From contig JACYXH010000479.1 in the NCBI GenBank assembly GCA_026745465.1, positions 4,450,511-4,514,510 of the forward strand: 64,000 bases of DNA, in the 5' to 3' direction. The notes beneath the pieces were generated by a model. It was not told where the DNA came from. It saw only the letters and a program-made list of their open reading frames with translations, and ran no database searches. How positions within the stretch are numbered: position 1 is the stretch's first letter; every line of letters starts with the position of its first letter. This stretch comes from Lota lota. Taxonomy: Eukaryota; Chordata; Actinopteri; Gadiformes; Lotidae. The position numbers were made by a program, and so were the translations under genes. Below are positions 57,738-64,000 of this stretch, piece after piece.

Positions 57738-58018
57738 TTTGTCATATCAGCACTTCCTTTAGAAATGCAAAGAAGAGTTTTTTTGAGGTCACTTCCTCTG
57801 GGGGATCAAAACAATAGTTATATCAGAGTAAACCTATAAATATTATGATACTTGGTGATAGAATAGAAGTACTGGCTATCGTTTTGTGTTGGTACATTGA
57901 GGCAATTTTCTTTAAATCTGCGCTAGGCAACTACCGCCAAGAGCTTGTGTTGCCTTGTCTGGTTCTCATCCGGCGTTATGCTGCTCAGATATAGTGAGAG
58001 AACACTGACAAGGGGTGA

Positions 58019-58020
<2 letters not shown>

Positions 58021-58106
<86 letters not shown>
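58021..58106. repeat. (CA)43 microsatellite
   Basis: A pure CA tract of 86 bp in a CCSER1 intron. Confidence 0.95.
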
Positions 58107-58109
<3 letters not shown>

Positions 58110-58216
58110 AAGTAGCATGTTCATCTGATGTTGAACTGTGGTTCTGTCTAGTGCCCGTGGTTCTCTCACACCTCCAGACTGAGACATTTAAATTCTAAGT
58201 TAGTCAGTGTTTTTTG

Positions 58217-58249
<33 letters not shown>

Positions 58250-59410
58250 CTACTCTGTGTTGGACTGCCATAGTCATCTGTCTATACTCCGTTGGCGTAA
58301 GTCCCAGCCCACGGTTAGTCTGACGAGATCTTAATTGCTCCAGATGGACTGATGTTTTCATACGCACCTTATTCATAATGTAAAGAGCATGCTATTTCTT
58401 CATTAAATTGTACACGTACAGCGCACTATTATAATAAGGCTGCCTGTTCATGGCAGCTTTTAGAGCTAATGGAGAAAATACACAGAGGCGAGGATCGTCT
58501 GGATGGAGACGAGAGCCAGAGAGGAGAGACATCTGGGTTAATGGCCTGGCAATTGCTGTGCTGCTACCGCTAGATCCAAACCGCTTATCGGGCCCCTAAG
58601 AAGGTGTTAAAGCTGCACTGGTTAACTTTTTTGCACGGTGGCCCCCTCTGGCCTGAGATGGAACTACTGCAAGCATTCTGAACGCTTGAAGACTCATGAG
58701 TTATTTACAAAGGAGCCAAGGCTACTGAATCAGCAGTGAGAATGCCTTCCAACCTGGTAATGATACCAAAAGATTTTGACCCTATTCAACTTGACAACAT
58801 GGTAAATATTTGTCAGGCAGGTATATAGACATCCGAATCAAAAACTAGTTGCCGCTTTTCAAAGCAGAATACATTACTTATATTTGGTACTACTGTACTG
58901 CCGGACATATGTAATTACCAGAACCTGCATTTTTTATTAATTTCTTTCCATTGGTAATAAGTTGTACAAAGCAACAGCACATAGCCTATGCTTACCAATA
59001 CGTGGCTAATTTGGCAAAATGTTGCTGGAAATAGTCACCATTTTCTTCACTCTTTGGTGTTTGATAGATGAATGGCGATTTATCACAAAAGCGTCCTGGA
59101 CAAGACGGCAACAGTATTAAAAACACGTCACGACGTGGTACAACAGAAAACCAGACAGAAAAAGAACACACAAACACAATACAAAAACACCAGGGAGCGC
59201 ACATTATCTTTCTCCAGGGACCCATGACAACAGGAAGGACATCGTTGGTACGGTGAAATCGGAAATTAAATAATAAGTAACTAAATATCCTGCCTTTCCT
59301 CAGTAGAACTGATGTGTGTAGGTCCTCTTTACCCCCACAAGGACGGCTCCCTACCCGTACCTCTAGGGCTTGGATTCACGAAATCAGGAAGCGCCACACG
59401 GCCGCACAAT

Positions 59411-59532
<122 letters not shown>

Positions 59533-60037
59533 ACGCATAAAGTAGACACTCTTTTAATGCGATAGTCCATTTAAGCCAGTCTGCATAAAGTATTTTCTTT
59601 TTTTTCTTTGTTGAAGTTAGGCTTGGGCGGTATCAATTTTTTCTTACCTATATACCTTCCTAACATTTCACCGGGGTATATGACGGTATTTGTGAAAAAA
59701 TTTTTGCTCGGTTTAAATACTTATGCCCTATAAAATAATGAATAGATAGGACATAAGCGCTCTTCGAGTAGGACCTACTTGTGCACTTGTTAATTTCTTT
59801 TTATAAGTGCCAAACGTGAACATTACTACCAATGTACACATATGGAAAAACCTGTATTATATACAGTCTATGTGTGTTACACCCACAACGGAGCACCACT
59901 GGCCACGCTATTTTTTGCATGCTTTATACTGTTGTAGAGCTAGTGGGATACACTTCTAAACAACGATTTTAATCCATTGCGGATATTTTGTAACATGATA
60001 CGTATCCGGATTAATGGTGTTTTAGTTAAGCTATTGT

Positions 60038-60328
60038 TGTTATATGGAACTGAGCAAGGGGACCCAAACGCACGACACAGAGAGGCGGAGACAGCGGAGA
60101 GTTTCAAGGGAGTTTATTGAGCGCGAGTACAGACAAGCCGGGGGCTAGGCAAAGTATTGTCAGACAGGCAAGGGTTCGGCAATGGGCAAGTGGTCAGGCA
60201 GGCAAGGGCTTGGCAGCAGGCATGGGTTCGGCAACTGGCAGGAAATCAGGCGGACAGCTGAGCACAGGGAGAGAACAGGTTACAGGCAGGTACCGGGAAA
60301 AGGGCAAGCATACAAGAGCTGGGAAAGG
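60038..60328 (-). repeat. Truncated 3' LTR of the Gypsy element
   Basis: Homologous to 61936-62215 over about 280-290 bp, including TGTTATATGGAACTGAG at the outer end and the GGCAAGGGTTCGGCA-type tandem motifs. Homology stops at about 60328, directly against the integrase C-terminal coding sequence. The U3-side part of the LTR and the end of pol have therefore been deleted. Confidence 0.85.
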
Positions 60329-60329
60329 T

Positions 60330-61258
60330 AGGGTGCACACGAAGTGCACACGAAGTGAGTTTTAGGCGGACGGCACAGGGGTTGACGAGGGACTCGATCA
60401 CGAATGGGCCGACGAAATGGGGAGAGGGTTTCTGGGTGGACCCCTTCAAGGGATGATCCTTTGACTGGAGCCACACCTTTTGCCCGGGTGAGTACTGCGG
60501 AGCCGGCCGACGGCGCTTGTTGGCTTGCCGCTGGGAGCGGGAGGATGCACGGAGCAGGGCAGCGCATCCACGCTTCCAGGTGCGCTGACACCGGCGCAGG
60601 TTAGCCTGGACGGAGGGGACCACAATCTCCGCCTCCAAGGCGGGGAACAGGGGCGGTTGGCACCCCAACGAGCACATGAAGGGGGACAGGCCAGTGGACG
60701 CGTTGACGAGGGTGTTATGGGCGTACTCAACCCAGGGGAGTTGAGTACTCCAGGAGGATGGGTTGGCGTTCGTGACTCAACGGAGCGCGGCCTCCATCTC
60801 CTGGTTCGCCTGCTCCGACTGCCCGTTGGATTGGGGGTGTTACCCGGAGGAGAGACTGACCGAGGCTCCCAGAGCTGCACAGAACGCACGCCAGACCTGG
60901 GAGGTGAACTGGAATCCCCAGTCGGAGACAATATCCGCCGGGATGCCATGGAGGCGGAACACGTGGAGAACCAGGAGGTCCGCCGTCTCCTTAGCAGAGG
61001 GAAGTTTGGGAAGCTCCAGGAAGTGGGCGGCCTTGGAGAAGCGGTCGATGACTGTGAGGATGGTGGTGTTTCCTTCGGATGGGGGGAGCCCGGGGATGAA
61101 GTCCAAGGCAATGTTGGACCATGGACGACTGGGGATGGGCAGGGGCCGGAGCAGACAGGAACTGGGCAGGGTGGAGGACTTGTTCCGCGCGCAGGCTGCG
61201 ACAAACGAGCGGACATCCGCGTCCATGGTGGGCCACCAGAACCGTCGATGGATGGCTA
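60330..61258 (-). pseudogene. Gypsy integrase remnant
   Basis: In one minus-strand frame I can read part of the zinc-binding region ([19 protein letters not shown]), the catalytic core ([23 protein letters not shown], then [10 protein letters not shown]) and the C-terminal beta-barrel part (SPGQKVWL to HFVGPF). The frame is interrupted by stops at 60840-60842 (TAA) and 60777-60779 (TGA), at positions where related elements have sense codons. The chromodomain end is missing at the LTR deletion. Confidence 0.85.
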
Positions 61259-61919
61259 TCAGGTGGTCGAGGTTTGGGGAATCCTCCCGGGAGGCCAACT
61301 CGTCCTTGACGGCGTCGCCGAGCGCGCTCAAGAAGACCCCCTGTAATGCCTCCTCGTTCCAGCCGCTCTCCGCCGCGAGGGTGCGGAACTCTATAGTGAA
61401 GGAGGTGACGCTTCGAGATCCTTGGCGTAGGGACAGCAGGCGTCTCGAAGCCTCCCTTCCCCGAACCGGATGGTTGAAGACCTTCCGCATCTCCTCTGTG
61501 AAAGCGGAGTATGAGGAGCAGATCTCGGAACCGCACTCCCACACGGCTGTAGCCCAGGCGAGAGCCTCACCTCGCAGCGCCGCGATTAGATAAGCGATCC
61601 GGGACCTGTCCGTGGGTAGGTCTGAGGCTGCAGCTCGAAAACCAGGGAGCACTGTAACAGGAACGCCTGACAGGATCCCAGGTCGCCCTTGTAACGCTCG
61701 GGAGCTGGAACGAACGGCTCTCGGGAGGTAGTCGGAGGACTAGGGATTGGGGCTTGAGGTTCCGGGGCGACGGGGGGAAGCGGCGGAGCGCGGGAGTTCG
61801 GACTGCCTGGGAAAACTCCCGGAGGTTAGAATCGATCTCCTGTAGGGCCTATGTTGGCCTAGGAGGGTTCCTTGGCGGGAGATCACCAGACGAAGAGCCT
61901 CTGTGTCGGCTTGGTCCAT
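61259..61919 (-). pseudogene. Gypsy gag remnant
   Basis: The reading frame starts at an ATG (minus strand, 61919-61917) close to the 5' LTR with MDQADTEALRLVISRQGTLL, a typical fish Gypsy gag start. A TAG at 61742-61740 and at least one frameshift near 61620-61630 break it. The retrotransposon gag domain ([16 protein letters not shown].., [19 protein letters not shown]) is readable further on and then runs in frame into integrase at about 61258. The nucleocapsid zinc knuckle is absent. Confidence 0.8.
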
Positions 61920-61935
61920 GATGGGTAGTTCGTAC

Positions 61936-62394
61936 TGTTATATGGAACTGAGCGAGGGAACCCAAACGCACGACACAGAGAGGCGGAGAGGTTCAAGGGA
62001 GTTTATTGGGAGCGAGGCAAACCGTTGTCAGACAGGCAAGAGTTCGGCAACAGGCAAGTGGTCAGGCAGGCAAGGGCTTGGCAACAGGCAGGCAGTCAGT
62101 TAGGCAGGGGTTTGGCAACGGGCAGGAAATCAGGCGGACAGCTGAGCACAGGGAGAGAACAGGTTACAGGCAGGTACCTGGAAAAGGGCAAGCATACAAG
62201 AGCTGGGAACGCGGATACTAACAGGAGTTGAGTAAACAACGAACTAGCGCCGGCTGCTAGGAATCCACGGCTGAAATAGGGAGCGTTGATTGGAGATTGC
62301 CGGCAGGTGTGTAAACAGAGGAGCATGTGGAGAAGTGGCAGTCGGCGCCCGCTAGGTGGCAGAAGTGGACGGCGTAACAGTAGACGGCGTGACA
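61936..62394 (-). repeat. 5' LTR of the Gypsy element
   Basis: A 459-bp LTR whose inner end TGTTATATGGAACTG (plus strand) matches 60038 and whose outer end is GGCGTGACA. It holds repeated GGCAGG/GGCAACAGG motifs. A GTTTATTG (minus CAATAAAC) at about 62000 may serve as the LTR polyadenylation signal. Confidence 0.8.
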
Positions 62395-62950
62395 ATAGTT
62401 TAGGGCAGGGCAACTTTGTAATTATCTTGCGTAGTAATACTGACCAAACGATGGCTCTATGGAGAGTAGTGCTGCTGCCCGACCGTCTCCTGAGCAGATA
62501 TACATCGCTAGACACACTGGACTCCGGACTACCGCTGATCGCGTCTTTAGTTCCCTGCGTCAGATCGCTGTAATTCGGAGCGTCAATATCTGTTGAATAT
62601 CCAATATCTTTCTATCTTAAACAATTATATACTTTCAAACTTGAGATGTGTGATTGTTTTAATACACCACAGCAGCAGTATGCTGCTATAAATGTCACTT
62701 TCAGTTTTGATGTCGGGACGATCCGGGCGGGCGGTCATTATTGAAAAGCGGGGGAACTCCGCGTACCCGGGCCAGCCACTAATCGTTAGCGAACGTTGCC
62801 AAAATACATATCAACATAATAAAAAACAAATAAAAGAGGCCGGAAAAAGTTGAATAGACAGAGCGTTTGTATTTTTTGATGGTATTTAAAAACTTAATAA
62901 TAATAATAATAATAATTTAATAATACCCTGGTATACAGTCACCCTGTATT

Positions 62951-64000
62951 TGTTTAACTGTGGGTTTATGAGTGTTGTTTGGAATAATAGTGCAACTCTT
63001 GAACTTGCCTGTGAAAGCCAACAGAGTCAACATGAAGAAACAATAGACAAACAGACGCTCCACTCAAATCCAAACCACAAATAAATAGAAATACAAATCC
63101 TGAAGAGTGTGCACTTTGAGAAACCTTTTTAATTCTTCCCAAAACCAGCCTTTATTCGTGGTGAAATTGTCTTCTTTCAGGGACATGGCACACTGAACTG
63201 TGTTGAGTTTGTGCAGGTTAAGGTTATAAAGACATTTAGGCTTCTGGGACAAGGCCTCCTAAGTAAGGCTATTGCCTCGTCCCAGACAAGCGATATCAAA
63301 ATGTCACTTCCATGAATGTCTGCAGGGGAAGGCCTTGGACACCAGATGTCCAAACGGCTCACTGGGTACAGAGTTGCTGCGTAAAGGTATTTAAGGAGAC
63401 AATCATAGCTTACTCTCTCAGATAGCTGTCGCGGCCGATACATCCCGTGCTTGCTACAGGGCTTTAAGTTATTTACCAGGTTGAGGAGGCTTACGATGCA
63501 GCAGTAGAAGAAAAAATCAAAAGACTTAAAGTGAACACGTTTTGTTGAGTGTCGAGGACTAGGGTTCAAGGAATGAGTGAGCAAGCCTGCAGGATCACCC
63601 TCAACCCTTGAGTCAAGTCACGCATCCAGTTTGCCTGATCTTTCTCACTTCCCTGAAAAAGAAATCAAGCAGTAAAGCAACTTGATGCTTTACTTAGTGA
63701 AAGTACTGGGTATACATGGAATCCAAGCCCCGTGTTGGCTTGTCTGCTGCTCTGTGCCACCGTTTCCGCCACAGAATATTGATAAAAGAGTGGGATGGGG
63801 AAAGCTCTGATTTCGGAGAGGAAAAAGGAGCAAAATGTGTTTGCCCAAGGCTTGCTGACTCTCTCTCTCCCTCTTAATCTCTTCCTCTCTCTATTTCTTG
63901 TTCTCTCTCTCCCCGTCTCTCTCAATCCCTCAAGGGGACATTGATTTGCTGCAGGCAAAGCAAGCTTCCTTCTCTGTTGGCACGCACGGGAGACTTACAC
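62951..64000. other. Right end of window, CCSER1 intron
   Basis: I see no exon, element or clear repeat beyond a CT-rich segment near 63855-63930. The CCSER1 exons encoding the coiled coil are not in the window. Confidence 0.5.

Larger units (their letters stand above)
60038..62394 (-). mobile_element. Internally deleted Gypsy-type LTR retrotransposon
   Basis: On the minus strand the order is 5' LTR (61936-62394), broken gag, integrase, truncated 3' LTR (60038 to about 60328). LTR ends are TG..CA (minus strand TGTCACGCC.. to ..CATATAACA). The 5-bp flanks ATTGT and ATAGT (plus strand) match at 4 of 5, an imperfect target duplication. Protease, reverse transcriptase and RNase H are missing, so the copy cannot move by itself. 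It lies in a CCSER1 intron, opposite to the gene. The base composition is clearly more GC-rich than the host intron. Confidence 0.9.
59619..62950. mobile_element. Probable older DNA-transposon-like repeat interrupted by the Gypsy element
   Basis: The left end near 59619 (GGCTTGGGCGGTATCAATTT.., then ACCGGGGTATATGACGGTAT) resembles the GGCGGTAT-ended repeats common in fish. A matching GGTATAC end lies near 62930-62945 after an (AAT)n run. Subtracting 60038-62394 leaves about 970 bp. The right end is diverged, so the pairing is tentative. Confidence 0.35.

Noticed and set aside
60525-61593. Plus-strand frames of about 270 codons over the Gypsy element
   Set aside because: They are antisense shadows of the GC-rich gag-integrase sequence, whose minus-strand frame shows clear integrase motifs.

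Overview
This is vertebrate, most likely teleost fish, genomic DNA. It holds split genes with GT-AG introns and fish-like orthologues of three conserved vertebrate genes, all on the + strand. It is very rich in (CA/GT)n microsatellites, several of 80-150 bp, and in long poly-C/poly-G runs. A cod-like (gadiform) genome would fit that repeat load, but the species is an inference and I cannot confirm it.

Layout. (1) 2-10832: the last nine coding exons of PGGT1B, the beta subunit of protein geranylgeranyltransferase type I; its 5' end lies left of the window. (2) 10833-16115: about 5.3 kb between genes, containing the PGGT1B 3' end, small palindromes, GC-rich patches and, about 0.35-0.45 kb before the TRIM36 start codon, an inverted-repeat block carrying three CCAAT/ATTGG motifs. 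(3) 16116-38821: complete TRIM36, a RING/B-box/coiled-coil/COS/FN3/B30.2 ubiquitin ligase, with 13 coding exons (755 aa) and a likely alternative first coding exon at 17579. (4) 38822-42239: the TRIM36 3' UTR and an intergenic stretch with a 32-base G run. (5) About 42240-64000: the 5' part of CCSER1 (FAM190A), with a putative untranslated first exon and five coding exons at 44771-57604. The remaining exons lie to the right.

The PGGT1B-TRIM36 pair, same strand and same order, matches the arrangement on human 5q22. CCSER1 is on human 4q22, so its position next to TRIM36 reflects a lineage-specific arrangement.

Mobile DNA and repeats. The clearest element is a minus-strand Gypsy-type LTR retrotransposon derivative at 60038-62394. 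It has lost its protease/RT/RNase H region by a deletion that fuses gag in frame to integrase. A second deletion removed the 3' end of pol and part of the 3' LTR. It appears to sit inside an older DNA-transposon-like repeat. MITE-like elements occur at 491-631 (a nearly perfect 65-bp-arm foldback beside PGGT1B exon 2), 43129-43296, 50066-50615 and 52101-52322. A tRNA-derived SINE lies at 28961-29081. Minisatellites with units of about 59, 35 and 73 bp are present. Several exons have dinucleotide or poly-C tracts directly against their splice sites. I found no rRNA or tRNA gene, no CRISPR array and no prokaryotic system. The three host genes are not functionally linked: protein prenylation, microtubule-associated ubiquitination, and a poorly characterised serine-rich coiled-coil protein.
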